A stretch of DNA of 64,000 nucleotides from Pseudomonadota bacterium (GCA_021777555.1 JAJYDK010000009.1:1-64000), one strand, 5' to 3'; counted from the first letter of the stretch, positions 8,121 through 16,290 are shown. Made by a program: numbers and translations. The notes: generated by a model not told the origin, from the letters alone.

Positions 8121-10094
8121 TTACAGGCTCCTCGCGTGCACACGCCCATGCAGGCCTTCGACCCGCCTCACCTCGTCGGCGCCGATGTGAAAGTCACGGT
8201 CGTCGTCGAAGGCGTGGCGAATCAAGGTCACGAGCACACCCGCCAGGCCGGCGATCGCCAGCCACCAGATGTGCCATACCATCGAGAAAGCGGTCACCAG
8301 GGCGAAGCCGGCCATGATGATGCCGGCCCCCTTGTTGCGCGGCATGTGGATCGGCACGAAGGTCGAGGCCGTAAGGTCCACGCCCCGCCGCTTCATGTCC
8401 CAGAACGCGTCGCGATCGCGAACCACCGGGATGCGCGCGAAGTTGTACGCCGGCGCCGGCGAAGGAATCGACCACTCGAGCGTGCGGCCATTCCAGGGGT
8501 CCCCGGTGAGGTCGCGGGTCCTCTCGCGCTGGCGGATGCTGACCACCACCTGCAGCAGCTGCAGGCCGATGCCCGCGAAGATGATGACGGAGCCGATCGC
8601 CGCCACGATGAACAGCGGGTGCCACGCGGCCACGTTGTAATGGTCCATGCGGCGGGTCGCGCCCATCATGCCGAGGATGTAGAGCGGCATGAAGGCGACA
8701 TAGAACCCGATGAACCAGCACCAGAAGGCCCACTTGCCGAGGCGCTCATTCAGCGGGAAGCCGAAGATCTTCGGCGCCCAGTAGGACAGGCCCGCGAACA
8801 CTCCGAACACCACGCCGCCGATGATGACGTTGTGGAAGTGCGCGACCAGGAACAGGCTGTTGTGCAGCACGAAATCCGCGGGCGGCTCGGAGAGCAGCAC
8901 GCCGGTCATGCCGCCGATCGTGAAGGTGATCATGAAACCGATGGTCCACAGCATCGGGGTGGTGAAGCGCACCCGGCCGCGATACATGGTGAACAGCCAG
9001 TTGAAGATCTTCACCCCCGTGGGCACGGCGATGATCATGGTGGTGATGCCGAAGAACGCGTTCACGTCCCCGCCGTTGCCCATGGTGAAGAAGTGGTGCA
9101 GCCACACCAGCATCGACAGCAGCGCGATCGTCATGGTGGCGTACACCATCGACGTATAGCCGAACAGGGGCTTTCCGGAGAAGGTCGGCACGATCTCCGA
9201 ATACACACCGAAGAGGGGCAGGATGAGGATGTAGACCTCCGGATGACCCCAGATCCAGATGAGGTTGAGATACATCATCGGATCGCCGCCGAAGCTATTG
9301 GTGAAGAAGTGCATTCCCAGGTAGCGGTCCACCGTGAGAAGCGCGAGCGTCACCGTCAGGATGGGGAACACCGCGACAATCAGGATGTTGGTGCAGAGCG
9401 CCGCCCAGGTGAACACCGGCATGCGCATCAGCGTCATGCCCGGCGCGCGCATCTTGAGAATGGTGGCGATGAAGTTGACCCCGGTGAGCGTCGTGCCGAT
9501 GCCCGAGATCTGCAGCGCCCAGATCCAGTAATCGACGCCGACGCCGGGACTGTAGTGCAGCTCGGACAGCGGCGGGTATGCGAGCCAGCCGGTGCGCGAG
9601 AAATTGCCGATCGCGAGCGACACGTTGAGGAGGATCGCGCCCGCCACCGTCAGCCACAGGCTCAGGTTGTTGAGGAACGGGAAGGCGACATCGCGCGCGC
9701 CGATCTGAAGCGGCAGGACGCAGTTCATCAGGCCGATGACCATCGGCATCGCCATGAAGAAGATCATGATGGTGCCGTGGGCGCTGAACACCTGGTCGAA
9801 GTGCTGGGGCGGCAGGTATCCCAGGTTGTGCCCGTAGGCGAGGGCCTGCTGCGAGCGCATCATGATCGCATCGGCGAAGCCGCGCAGCAGCATCACGCCG
9901 CCCACGATCAGGTACATGACGCCGATCTTCTTGTGGTCGACCGAGGTGAACCACTCGGTCCACAGGTACTTCCACTTGCCGAGGTAGGTCACGAGCGCCA
10001 GAACCGCGAGCACCGCGATCACCATGCCGGCGACCGCGCCCATGACGATCGGGTTGGTGTATGGAATAGCGCTGAGTGTCAGCTTACCGAACAT
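8121..10094 (-). CDS. cyoB: Cytochrome o ubiquinol oxidase subunit I
   Basis: This is the catalytic, proton-pumping subunit of the bo3 quinol oxidase, which reduces O2 to water with electrons from ubiquinol. All key residues fall at the same numbers as in E. coli CyoB: H106 and H421 (low-spin heme), H284, H333 and H334 (CuB), Y288 (cross-linked Tyr in WGHPEVYI, with E286), H419 (heme o), D135 (D-channel) and K362 (K-channel). R71, D75 and H98 of the quinol site are present (RGFAD, QHFD). The length, 657 residues, and about 15 helices are normal. Its ATG lies directly next to the cyoA stop codon. Confidence 0.97.
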   Translation of the reverse strand: MFGKLTLSAIPYTNPIVMGAVAGMVIAVLAVLALVTYLGKWKYLWTEWFTSVDHKKIGVMYLIVGGVMLLRGFADAIMMRSQQALAYGHNLGYLPPQHFDQVFSAHGTIMIFFMAMPMVIGLMNCVLPLQIGARDVAFPFLNNLSLWLTVAGAILLNVSLAIGNFSRTGWLAYPPLSELHYSPGVGVDYWIWALQISGIGTTLTGVNFIATILKMRAPGMTLMRMPVFTWAALCTNILIVAVFPILTVTLALLTVDRYLGMHFFTNSFGGDPMMYLNLIWIWGHPEVYILILPLFGVYSEIVPTFSGKPLFGYTSMVYATMTIALLSMLVWLHHFFTMGNGGDVNAFFGITTMIIAVPTGVKIFNWLFTMYRGRVRFTTPMLWTIGFMITFTIGGMTGVLLSEPPADFVLHNSLFLVAHFHNVIIGGVVFGVFAGLSYWAPKIFGFPLNERLGKWAFWCWFIGFYVAFMPLYILGMMGATRRMDHYNVAAWHPLFIVAAIGSVIIFAGIGLQLLQVVVSIRQRERTRDLTGDPWNGRTLEWSIPSPAPAYNFARIPVVRDRDAFWDMKRRGVDLTASTFVPIHMPRNKGAGIIMAGFALVTAFSMVWHIWWLAIAGLAGVLVTLIRHAFDDDRDFHIGADEVRRVEGLHGRVHARSL

Positions 10095-10982
10095 TCACTT
10101 ACTCCCGCCGGCGCTCGCCACCATGCGGCCGGGCGCGAACTTGCCACCGACGATCTGGGGAAACAGGTGGGGCATCACCTGGGAGAAATACTCGACCGGA
10201 ACGTTCTCGCTCGGCTGATCGAGCGCGGTGTAGCCGGCGGCATCGAGCCTGTGCGGAGCGGCCTTCACCTTGGCGAGCCACTTGGCGTAGTCGCTTTGCG
10301 AGAGGACGCGCGCCTTGAAGGTCATGCCTGAGAAGCCGTCACCGCTGAAATTCGCCGAGATGCCCCGATACGTGCCGGGCTTGCTCGCCAGCAGGTTGAC
10401 CGCGGTCTGCATGTTGGCCATGGCGTAGATCTGGCTGCCGAGCCGCGGGATGAAGAACGAGTTCATGACCGTGGCGGAGGTGATGTGGAACACCACCGGC
10501 ACCCCGGCCGGCATGGCCACCTCGTTCACCGAGGCGACCCCCTGCTTCGGGTAGATGAACAGCCACTTCCAGTCCATCGCCACGGCATCGATGCGCACGG
10601 GTTTGACGGTCGAGGAGAGGGGCTTGAAGGGATCGAGCTCGTGCGAGGTCTTCCAGCAGATCGTGCCCAGGATGCCGATGATGAGAATGGGGATACTCCA
10701 CACCACCACCTCGATCTTCGTCGAGTGAGACCAGTTCGGCTGGTACTCGGCTTTTTCGTTGGAGGCCCGGTAGCGCCACGCGAACAGCAGAGTCATGACG
10801 ATGACCGGCACCACGACGAGCAGCATCAGAGCCGTGGCCGTGAGGATGATGGTGCGCTCCTGCTCGCCGATCGGACCGATCGGGTCGAGCAGCGCCCAGT
10901 GGCAACCGCCGAGCAGCAACGTCGCGGGTAGCGGCAGCAGCCGGTAGAATCGGGCGAACCAGGAGCGTTTAAGGCGATTCAT
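10095..10982 (-). CDS. cyoA: Cytochrome o ubiquinol oxidase subunit II (lipoprotein)
   Basis: The 295-residue subunit II has a lipoprotein signal ending in LLGGC (Cys27), two membrane helices (about 45-68 and 88-110) and a periplasmic cupredoxin domain (about 125-235). The CuA ligands of cytochrome c oxidases are absent: the loop around residues 183-215 contains no cysteine. This identifies a quinol oxidase. It is the first gene of cyoABCD. The 175-bp upstream region holds three phased heptamer repeats (listed separately). A regulator gene ends just beyond it on the same strand. Confidence 0.95.
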   Translation of the reverse strand: MNRLKRSWFARFYRLLPLPATLLLGGCHWALLDPIGPIGEQERTIILTATALMLLVVVPVIVMTLLFAWRYRASNEKAEYQPNWSHSTKIEVVVWSIPILIIGILGTICWKTSHELDPFKPLSSTVKPVRIDAVAMDWKWLFIYPKQGVASVNEVAMPAGVPVVFHITSATVMNSFFIPRLGSQIYAMANMQTAVNLLASKPGTYRGISANFSGDGFSGMTFKARVLSQSDYAKWLAKVKAAPHRLDAAGYTALDQPSENVPVEYFSQVMPHLFPQIVGGKFAPGRMVASAGGSK

Positions 10983-11055
10983 GATGGGTCGTCACGGGGC
11001 CTTTTTTTGACGGCGCGAGCATGAACCCACTCCTGCGGCAAATCCTTAGCCCTCC

Positions 11056-11082
11056 CTGAATCCCGCTTAATCTTTCTTAATC
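11056..11082 (-). promoter_or_regulatory. Three helically phased heptamer repeats upstream of cyoA
   Basis: On the plus strand the heptamers CTGAATC (11056-11062), CTTAATC (11066-11072) and CTTAATC (11076-11082) are separated by exact 10-bp steps with 3-bp spacers. On the cyoA coding strand they read GATTAAG, GATTAAG, GATTCAG. Tandem repeats one helical turn apart are typical of sites for OmpR/PhoB-type winged-helix proteins. They lie 74-100 bp before the cyoA ATG, a plausible activator position. The adjacent gene encodes a protein with just such a DNA-binding domain, which makes it the first candidate to bind here (inference). Confidence 0.6.
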
Positions 11083-11157
11083 GTCACTCTTTCATCACGC
11101 ATCGGCCTTGCTCCGCGCGCGCGGCTGTGGTTGGAGGGATCGAAATCGTGAGGCGCA

Positions 11158-13713
11158 TCACAACTCGAGCGCCTCTGACATCGCCTCGTCCTCCGTCCAG
11201 CGCGCGCCCGCCTCCATCAGCGCCGCCAGGCGCTCTCCGGGCATCGCGTGACGCAATCGCTCGAGAATGTCCGCTTGAATCTTGAGCTTGGCGGGACTTC
11301 GCCCGGCGAACTCGGAGGTGAAGAAGGCGTGCGCGTAACCGATGAACCGGGCGGCGCGCTCGAAGCGGTTCTGGCGGGCCGCGATGGCGGCAAGGTGCTG
11401 CATGCCTCCGGCGAGCAGCACCGCATCGAGCTCGCTCTCCTGCGCCAGGGGCAGCCCCTCGCGCAGCGCCGCGCTCGCCTCCTCGATCGCACCGCGGGCC
11501 ACCAGGTAGCCGGCGAGATTGCACAGCGCATGCCCCAGCATGCCCGTGCGGCGCGCGGTGCGGCACAGCGAGATCACCTCTCGCGCCAGCGAGATGGCCG
11601 CATCCACGTGACCCTCTGCGAATTCCACTTCGGCCTTGTAGATGAGCGCCCGCCACACCCAGAAATCCGCCTTCGAGTGCTCGCCCACCTCGAGCGACTT
11701 GTCGAGCAGGGCTCGGGCCGCGTTGTATTCCCCGGCCACGGTGCGCCCGATCGCGAGGTTGGTGAGGCACAGCGAGAAACTCTTCGGCTGGGCGGTCGCC
11801 GACAGCAGGGCGCAGGCCTCCTCCAGCGCCTCGAGGCCGAGCGACAGGGCGCCGGTGCGCACCAGATTCAGGCCGTAGAAGCTGAGCGCCCGTCCGAGCT
11901 CGAGCGGCTCGCCCGTCTCACGGAACAGCGCCACCGCGCGCCGCAGCGCCGGAACCGCGCGCCCTCGCGGCTCTCCGGTGGAGAGGAATCCGTACCCGTA
12001 CCACAGCTTCGCCTCGAGCGGCTTCGGCGTCTTGGGACCGAGGGCGCGGGTGGCCCGCTCCAGGCGCGCGCGCCCCTCCTGGACGCGAGACATGAGATAC
12101 CAGAGAAGATAGGAGGCCGAGGCCAGCTCGATACCGAGGACCGCATCGCCATCCGGACCGAACGCCCAGTCGAGCGCCACGCGGATGTTGTCGATCTCCG
12201 GCGCCTGGCCCTCGAGCCAGTGGACCGAGGGGGTGCGCTCCCAGAGCGTGAGCGCATCGCAGAGGTGCCCGTGGAAGTGCTGCGCGTGAAGGCGCGCCAA
12301 TGGACCGAACTCGCCGCTGTCGGCAAGTTTCTCCATGACGTAGGCGTGGGTGGTCTCGAGCAGACGATAGCGGCGCACGCCCCCGACCGTGTCGGCCACC
12401 ACCAGAGATTTGTCCACCAGCTCGGCGATTCGCCCGACCACCTCCCACTCCGGCAGCGCGGAGTCGGCCACCACGCTTCCGGCGGCCTCCAGGCTGAAGC
12501 TGCCCGCGAACACGGCCAGCCGCCGCAATACGATGCGGTCTGGCTCGGCGAGGAGCCTGTGGCTCCAGTCGAGCGTCGCGCGCAGCGTCTGGTGGCGAGG
12601 GAGCGCCGTGCGCCGCCCACCCGTGAGCACATGGAACCGCACGTCCAGCCGTTGCGCCAGGCCCTCGAGCCCGAGAGCCGCCGAGCGTGCCGCCGCCAAC
12701 TCGATGGCGAGCGGAATCCCATCGAGTCGCCGGCAGATCATCGCCACGGTCGCCGCGTTGCGCTCATCCAGGGCGAACTGAGGATCGGCGGCGCGAGCGC
12801 GGGCCACGAACAGACGCACCGCATCGTGGCGCTGGGCGGCGGCAAGCCCCCCGGCATCCTCCGCCGGAAACTCGAGCGGCCGCAGACGCAGGGTGCACTC
12901 GCCCTCGATCCCGAGCGGCTCCTGGCTGGTGGCGAGAATGCGCACCCGGGAGGCCGCATGCAGCAGCATCTCCGCTTCCCGGGCGGTCGCCTGGATCAGA
13001 TGCTCGCAATTGTCGAGCACCAGGAGCAATTGACGGCCACGAAGGGCGGCGGTGAGCCGCTCGGGGGTCCAATGGCCCGTGCCGCTCTGCAAGCCGAGCG
13101 CCGCGTGTATGGCGCTCGCGACGAGCTCCGGGTCGGTGAGCGGGGCGAGCTCCGCGAGCCACACGCCATCGGGGAACTCCTGCAAGGCATCACGCGCCGC
13201 CTCGAGAGCGAGGCGGGTCTTGCCGATGCCGCCGGTGCCCACCAGGGTCACCAGGCGATTGTGCCGCAGCAGCTCCCGCACGGTCGCGAGCTCGGTCTCG
13301 CGTCCGATGAAATCCGAGACGGCCGCCGGAAGGTTGGTGGGCGGCGCGGACACGCCCACCGCAGAGGCGGGGGCGCCTTCGCTGCCGTTCACCACCCGCA
13401 CCTCGCCGGTGAAGCGATAGCCGCGCAGCGGCACGGTGACGATGAGATTGCGATCCGCGCCGAGCGCCTTGCGCAAGGCCGAGATCTGCACCTGGATGTT
13501 GCTCTCCTCCACGACGATCCCGGGCCAGGCGCGGGCGAGGAGCTCCTCCTTGCTGACCAGCTCGCCGCCGGCCTCGATCAGGACCAGCAGGACGTCAAAA
13601 GCGCGAGATCCCAGCGGAACGGGCGTGTCATCGACACGCAGCTCTCGCTGGCGGGTGAGGATTCGATAGCGTCCGAACTCGAGGCAAGCCGAGCCCCGCG
13701 CAATACCATGCAT
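11158..13713 (-). CDS. Winged-helix / STAND ATPase / TPR transcriptional regulator
   Basis: The product (851 residues from the chosen ATG) has an N-terminal OmpR/CadC-type winged helix (about 8-105, with LGSRAFDVLLVLIEAGGELV and TVPLRGYRF). A STAND/NB-ARC ATPase follows, with Walker A GTGGIGKTRLALEAA (about 159-173), Walker B LLLVLDNCEH and the sensor ILATSQEPLGIEGE. The C-terminal half is helical and TPR-like (about 520-840). Such proteins hold a ligand-gated ATPase that releases the DNA-binding domain; the ligand is unknown. A longer frame starts 11 codons upstream but would overlap the divergent gph gene. The shorter ATG leaves a 20-bp divergent gap with a TATACT box eight bases before it. 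The neighbouring cyo operon is a possible target. Confidence 0.88.
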   Translation of the reverse strand: MHGIARGSACLEFGRYRILTRQRELRVDDTPVPLGSRAFDVLLVLIEAGGELVSKEELLARAWPGIVVEESNIQVQISALRKALGADRNLIVTVPLRGYRFTGEVRVVNGSEGAPASAVGVSAPPTNLPAAVSDFIGRETELATVRELLRHNRLVTLVGTGGIGKTRLALEAARDALQEFPDGVWLAELAPLTDPELVASAIHAALGLQSGTGHWTPERLTAALRGRQLLLVLDNCEHLIQATAREAEMLLHAASRVRILATSQEPLGIEGECTLRLRPLEFPAEDAGGLAAAQRHDAVRLFVARARAADPQFALDERNAATVAMICRRLDGIPLAIELAAARSAALGLEGLAQRLDVRFHVLTGGRRTALPRHQTLRATLDWSHRLLAEPDRIVLRRLAVFAGSFSLEAAGSVVADSALPEWEVVGRIAELVDKSLVVADTVGGVRRYRLLETTHAYVMEKLADSGEFGPLARLHAQHFHGHLCDALTLWERTPSVHWLEGQAPEIDNIRVALDWAFGPDGDAVLGIELASASYLLWYLMSRVQEGRARLERATRALGPKTPKPLEAKLWYGYGFLSTGEPRGRAVPALRRAVALFRETGEPLELGRALSFYGLNLVRTGALSLGLEALEEACALLSATAQPKSFSLCLTNLAIGRTVAGEYNAARALLDKSLEVGEHSKADFWVWRALIYKAEVEFAEGHVDAAISLAREVISLCRTARRTGMLGHALCNLAGYLVARGAIEEASAALREGLPLAQESELDAVLLAGGMQHLAAIAARQNRFERAARFIGYAHAFFTSEFAGRSPAKLKIQADILERLRHAMPGERLAALMEAGARWTEDEAMSEALEL

Positions 13714-13733
13714 GATCTGCGAGTATAGCGCCC
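13714..13733. promoter_or_regulatory. 20-bp divergent promoter with overlapping -10 boxes
   Basis: Only 20 bp separate the start codons of the STAND regulator (minus) and gph (plus). The plus strand has TATAGC at 13724-13729, four bases before the gph ATG. The minus strand has TATACT over 13727-13722, eight bases before the regulator ATG. The two boxes overlap in the near-symmetric core AGTATAGC. Neither gene has room for a normal leader or a Shine-Dalgarno site, so transcription from both would give leaderless or near-leaderless mRNAs. The -35 regions would lie inside the opposing genes. Confidence 0.55.
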
Positions 13734-14396
13734 ATGCGCCCCGCACTGATGATCTTCGACCTCGATGGCACCCTGATTGACAGCGCCGCGGACCTGGCGT
13801 ACGCCATCAACGCCATGCTCGCCGAGCTCGGCTGCGAGCCTCTGCCGCTCATCGAGATGCGCTCCATGGTGGGCGATGGCGTCGCGAAGCTCGTCACACG
13901 CGCCCTCGCCGCCCGGCACTGCGACCGGGCGGACCCCGCCGCGGCGCAGCGCTCGTTCCTGCGGCATTACGAATCCGAGCCGGTGCGCGCGACCGTGCCC
14001 TTCCGCGGAGCGCGCGCCGCGCTCGAGCGGCTGCGTGAGAGCGGTATTGCCCTCGCGGTATGCACCAACAAACCGGCGGGTCTCGCCGAAGTGATTCTCG
14101 ATCAGCTCGACCTGGCGAGGTATTTCACCCGGATCATCGGCGGGGACTCACTGCCGTTTCGAAAGCCAGACCCCAGGGTGCTCGGCGCCATCCTGCTCGA
14201 TTTCGACGTGGCGCCGGCATGCGCCCTGATGGTGGGGGACAGCGAGGTCGATGCCCTTGCCGCCCAGGGAGCGGGGATTGGGCTGCTGCTCATGACACAC
14301 GGTTACCGGCGCGGCCCGGTGAAGGACATTCCCTGCCTGGCCGCGCTCGATGAGTTCGCGCAACTGCCCGCCGCGGCGGGCGCGACTCAAGGCTGA
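13734..14396 (+). CDS. gph: Phosphoglycolate phosphatase (HAD family)
   Basis: The 220-residue HAD phosphatase has motif I FDLDGTLIDS (nucleophile Asp9, acid/base Asp11), motif II VCTNKP, motif III KPDP and motif IV MVGDSEVD. A helical cap lies between motifs I and II. The closest match in pattern is Gph, which removes 2-phosphoglycolate formed by DNA 3'-end repair. A related HAD role cannot be excluded. Its 3' end overlaps the convergent methyltransferase by 10 bp. No Shine-Dalgarno sequence is present (see the divergent promoter). Confidence 0.87.
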   Translation: MRPALMIFDLDGTLIDSAADLAYAINAMLAELGCEPLPLIEMRSMVGDGVAKLVTRALAARHCDRADPAAAQRSFLRHYESEPVRATVPFRGARAALERLRESGIALAVCTNKPAGLAEVILDQLDLARYFTRIIGGDSLPFRKPDPRVLGAILLDFDVAPACALMVGDSEVDALAAQGAGIGLLLMTHGYRRGPVKDIPCLAALDEFAQLPAAAGATQG

Positions 14397-15145
14397 CCGA
14401 AGAAGACGAGCGTCCGATACGGGAACAGGACCTCGCCGTTGCGCTGATGGCGCTCGAACAGCTGGCGCAACCCGGCCATCATCGGCTCATGCTGCGGGTT
14501 GCCGGGCTCGGGCGCGTAGGAAGAGGACATCAACCGGCCCTTGAGACCCTCGAAATCGAATATCTGCCGGTTGGCGAACACCGCGCGCCCGGGCGCGGCG
14601 CCGAAGAACTCGCGGATGCCCTCTTCCCGGGCCCGCAGGCTGCGCACCGTCTCGTACTCCGGCGCATGGCGCCGCAGCAGCTCATCATAGTCCGCGAGGA
14701 ACGGCGTGGGCTCCTCGGGCGCTTCGTTCCAGATGAGCGCCGCCCACCCCCCCTGCCTGAGGATGCGAAGCGCCTCGCTGCGCGCGCGGCCGGGATCGAA
14801 CCAATGGAAGGCCTGACCCGAGACCACCAGGCGGACACTGTGGGCATCGAGCGTGGTCGCCTCTGCCGTGCCCGCCACGCTCACGAAGCCGCGCCGCGCG
14901 CCGAGCAGTCTCTGCGCAGCGGCGCGCATCCCGGAGTTGGGCTCGACCGCAAACACCTCGGCGCCCGCATCGAGCAGCAGGGCTGTCAGGATGCCGGTGC
15001 CGGAGCCGAGATCGGCGACCTTGGCCTGCGGCAGCAGATCACAGCGATCCCGCAACAGATCGATCGCCTCGGAAGGATACCCGGGCCGGTATTTGACGTA
15101 GTCATCGACGCGGCTCGAGAAGCGCAGGGTCGAGTCAAGGGCCAT
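14387..15145 (-). CDS. SAM-dependent methyltransferase (class I)
   Basis: The 252-residue protein is a class I methyltransferase with motif I VADLGSGTGILTALLLDAG (about residues 43-61), the acidic end of strand beta2 (FAVEPNSGMR) and a motif-IV region RLVVSGQAFHWFDP. The pattern LRFSSRVDDYVKYRPGYP at the N-terminus is common in a family of uncharacterized proteobacterial and yeast-like methyltransferases. The substrate is unknown. Its location is cytoplasmic. GAGG lies upstream of the ATG. It converges on gph and is divergent from the phosphatase gene, with a palindromic site between. Confidence 0.82.
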   Translation of the reverse strand: MALDSTLRFSSRVDDYVKYRPGYPSEAIDLLRDRCDLLPQAKVADLGSGTGILTALLLDAGAEVFAVEPNSGMRAAAQRLLGARRGFVSVAGTAEATTLDAHSVRLVVSGQAFHWFDPGRARSEALRILRQGGWAALIWNEAPEEPTPFLADYDELLRRHAPEYETVRSLRAREEGIREFFGAAPGRAVFANRQIFDFEGLKGRLMSSSYAPEPGNPQHEPMMAGLRQLFERHQRNGEVLFPYRTLVFFGQP

Positions 15146-15215
15146 TGGGATCCTCGGATGAGCGACTGCGCGCCCGCGAAGGATGCTGACTCATCCGGGA
15201 CGAGGCGCGACGGGC

Positions 15216-15237
15216 GAAGTGTACTCGATTACACTTC
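15216..15237. promoter_or_regulatory. Perfect 8-6-8 inverted repeat, candidate operator
   Basis: GAAGTGTA (15216-15223) and TACACTTC (15230-15237) form a perfect inverted repeat around a 6-bp spacer, in the 118-bp gap between two divergent genes. Half-sites 14 bp centre to centre are typical of a dimeric HTH repressor such as a TetR or GntR type. The arms are AT-richer than the surroundings. No regulator gene is adjacent, so the binding protein would be encoded elsewhere. Start-to-start the site lies 71 bp before the methyltransferase and 27 bp before the phosphatase. Confidence 0.55.
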
Positions 15238-15263
15238 CGCGCAAGACTTGGGAGGCTCACCGG

Positions 15264-15986
15264 ATGGATGATTGCGACCGCGTGCTCGATTTCCCGGCGC
15301 TGCTCAACGCCCGGGATCTCGGCGGCCATGCCACCGTGGATGGCGGACTCACCCGCCACCGCTCGCTGCTGCGCTCCGATGATCTTGCGCAGCTGACACC
15401 AGACGGGCTGACCGCACTGGCCGATTACGGGGTGAAGACGGTGCTCGACCTGCGCTGGCCGGAGGAGATCGAGCTCTGGCCAAGCCCGGCGCCGCGGATT
15501 CCCGGACTGCGCTACGAGTGGGTGTCGCTCCTCGCCGAAAGTCCCTCGAGGTGGCGTGAGCTCGGCGGCGGGTGCGCCAAGGAACAGTGGAAGTGCGCCG
15601 TCCTCGAGCACTTGAGGCCGCAACTGCGCGAGGCGCTCGGCATCATCGCCGCGGCCCCTCGAGGACCACTGCTCTTTCATTGTGTCGCCGGAAAGGACCG
15701 CACGGGACTCATGGCGGCGGTGCTGTTGGCATTGGCCGACACCGTGCCGGAGGCCATCGCCGCCGATTACGCGGCCAGCACCGAATGTCTGCGCGAGGCG
15801 TATCTCGAGCGCTATGCCGACGGCGACCCCGAGGCCATCATCGAGGCCGTACGCTGTCCCGAGGCGGGGGTGTACAACATGCTGGGCTATCTCGAGACCC
15901 AGGGCGGCGTGCGCGCCTATCTGCGGGCCATCGGACTCGGCGCAGCCGAGATCGGGCAACTGCGCGCCCGATTGCGCGCCGGCTGA
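15264..15986 (+). CDS. Tyrosine-protein phosphatase-like protein
   Basis: The 240-residue product belongs to the Y_phosphatase3-type family. The catalytic P-loop HCVAGKDRTG (Cys-x5-Arg) lies around residues 138-147, and the N-terminal family block NARDLGGHATVDGGLTRH is at about 14-31. The general acid is expected in the LDLRWPEE region. Such enzymes dephosphorylate tyrosine or phosphoinositides; the target here is unknown. I chose the ATG with GGGAGG eight bases upstream, 27 codons into a longer open frame. The chosen start also leaves the palindrome in non-coding DNA. Confidence 0.85.
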   Translation: MDDCDRVLDFPALLNARDLGGHATVDGGLTRHRSLLRSDDLAQLTPDGLTALADYGVKTVLDLRWPEEIELWPSPAPRIPGLRYEWVSLLAESPSRWRELGGGCAKEQWKCAVLEHLRPQLREALGIIAAAPRGPLLFHCVAGKDRTGLMAAVLLALADTVPEAIAADYAASTECLREAYLERYADGDPEAIIEAVRCPEAGVYNMLGYLETQGGVRAYLRAIGLGAAEIGQLRARLRAG

Positions 15987-16020
15987 AAAAATCCGCCGCG
16001 GTGCTCGTTCCACCCGGCCC

Positions 16021-16055
16021 GGTTCAGAGTAGGTTCAGCGCGGCGGGGCGATACT
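16021..16055 (+). promoter_or_regulatory. Candidate activator-dependent promoter of the structured RNA
   Basis: Two copies of GGTTCAG start at 16021 and 16032, an 11-bp period. They are followed by a -10-like GATACT at 16050-16055. The second repeat lies where the -35 would be, and no good -35 hexamer is visible, as in promoters that depend on an activator. The expected start, about seven bases after the -10, is A16062, which is also the first base of the long stem described in the next entry. Confidence 0.4.
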
Positions 16056-16061
16056 GTCCCC

Positions 16062-16160
16062 ACACCGGTTGAGAGCGGTCCCCGGACGGCGCAATTTCCC
16101 CCGTGCGCATCAATTTGGACTCGTCCAGGATTAGGCCGCTTCAACCGGTGTATTATTTTG
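16062..16160 (+). ncRNA. Candidate structured small RNA (about 100 nt)
   Basis: ACACCGGTTGA (16062-16072) pairs perfectly with TCAACCGGTGT (16141-16151). After a single bulged G, AGCGG (16074-16078) pairs with CCGCT (16136-16140), and a G-U and a C-G pair extend it. This gives an 18-bp closing stem around a loop of about 53 nt. Inside are two possible small stems: GCGCA/TGCGC (16089-16093 / 16104-16108) and TGGA-CTCG-TCCA (16116-16127). The stem is followed by a U-rich tail, TATTATTTT. It lies in a convergent gap, so it is not a leader of either neighbour. It could instead be a terminator of the phosphatase mRNA or a protein-binding DNA element. I recognise no known RNA family. Confidence 0.4.
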
Positions 16161-16218
16161 AGGCCCACGCGCATGGCGCGCGACTGACGGGGCGCGCATG
16201 TGAGCCCCGCACGGGAAA

Positions 16219-16290
16219 CCGGCCCTTCGGGCCGGAATAGAAGACCCCTACCGAATCCGCGGCGTGCCGGGGAGGACCCCTCCCCGGCAC
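16219..16290 (-). terminator. Two tandem perfect hairpins after the lipoprotein gene
   Basis: The nearer hairpin has a 12-bp perfect stem with a 3-nt loop (16264-16275 / 16279-16290; arms GTGCCGGGGAGG and CCTCCCCGGCAC). The farther one has a 7-bp perfect stem, CCGGCCC-TTC-GGGCCGG (16219-16235), followed on the minus strand by TTTCCC. They lie 18-90 bp past the stop codon of the minus-strand lipoprotein gene and would terminate it. They may also stop plus-strand transcription. Another imperfect GC stem (about 16170-16202) makes the whole gap highly structured. Confidence 0.65.

Noticed and set aside
7425-10331. 968-codon open frame on the plus strand, antisense to cyoD, cyoC and cyoB
   Set aside because: It spans three well-conserved genes on the other strand, is extremely rich in His, Arg and Asp/Glu as antisense of membrane proteins would be, and has no recognisable domain. 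It is a product of high GC content.
11248-13728. 826-codon open frame antisense to the STAND regulator
   Set aside because: It is low-complexity Arg/Gly/Glu-rich sequence with no motif. The opposite strand encodes clear Walker motifs and a winged helix.
16172-16186. Four-codon reading frame (ATGGCGCGCGAC then stop) after the candidate RNA
   Set aside because: It is too short and has no ribosome site. I see no regulatory codons, so I do not call it a leader peptide.
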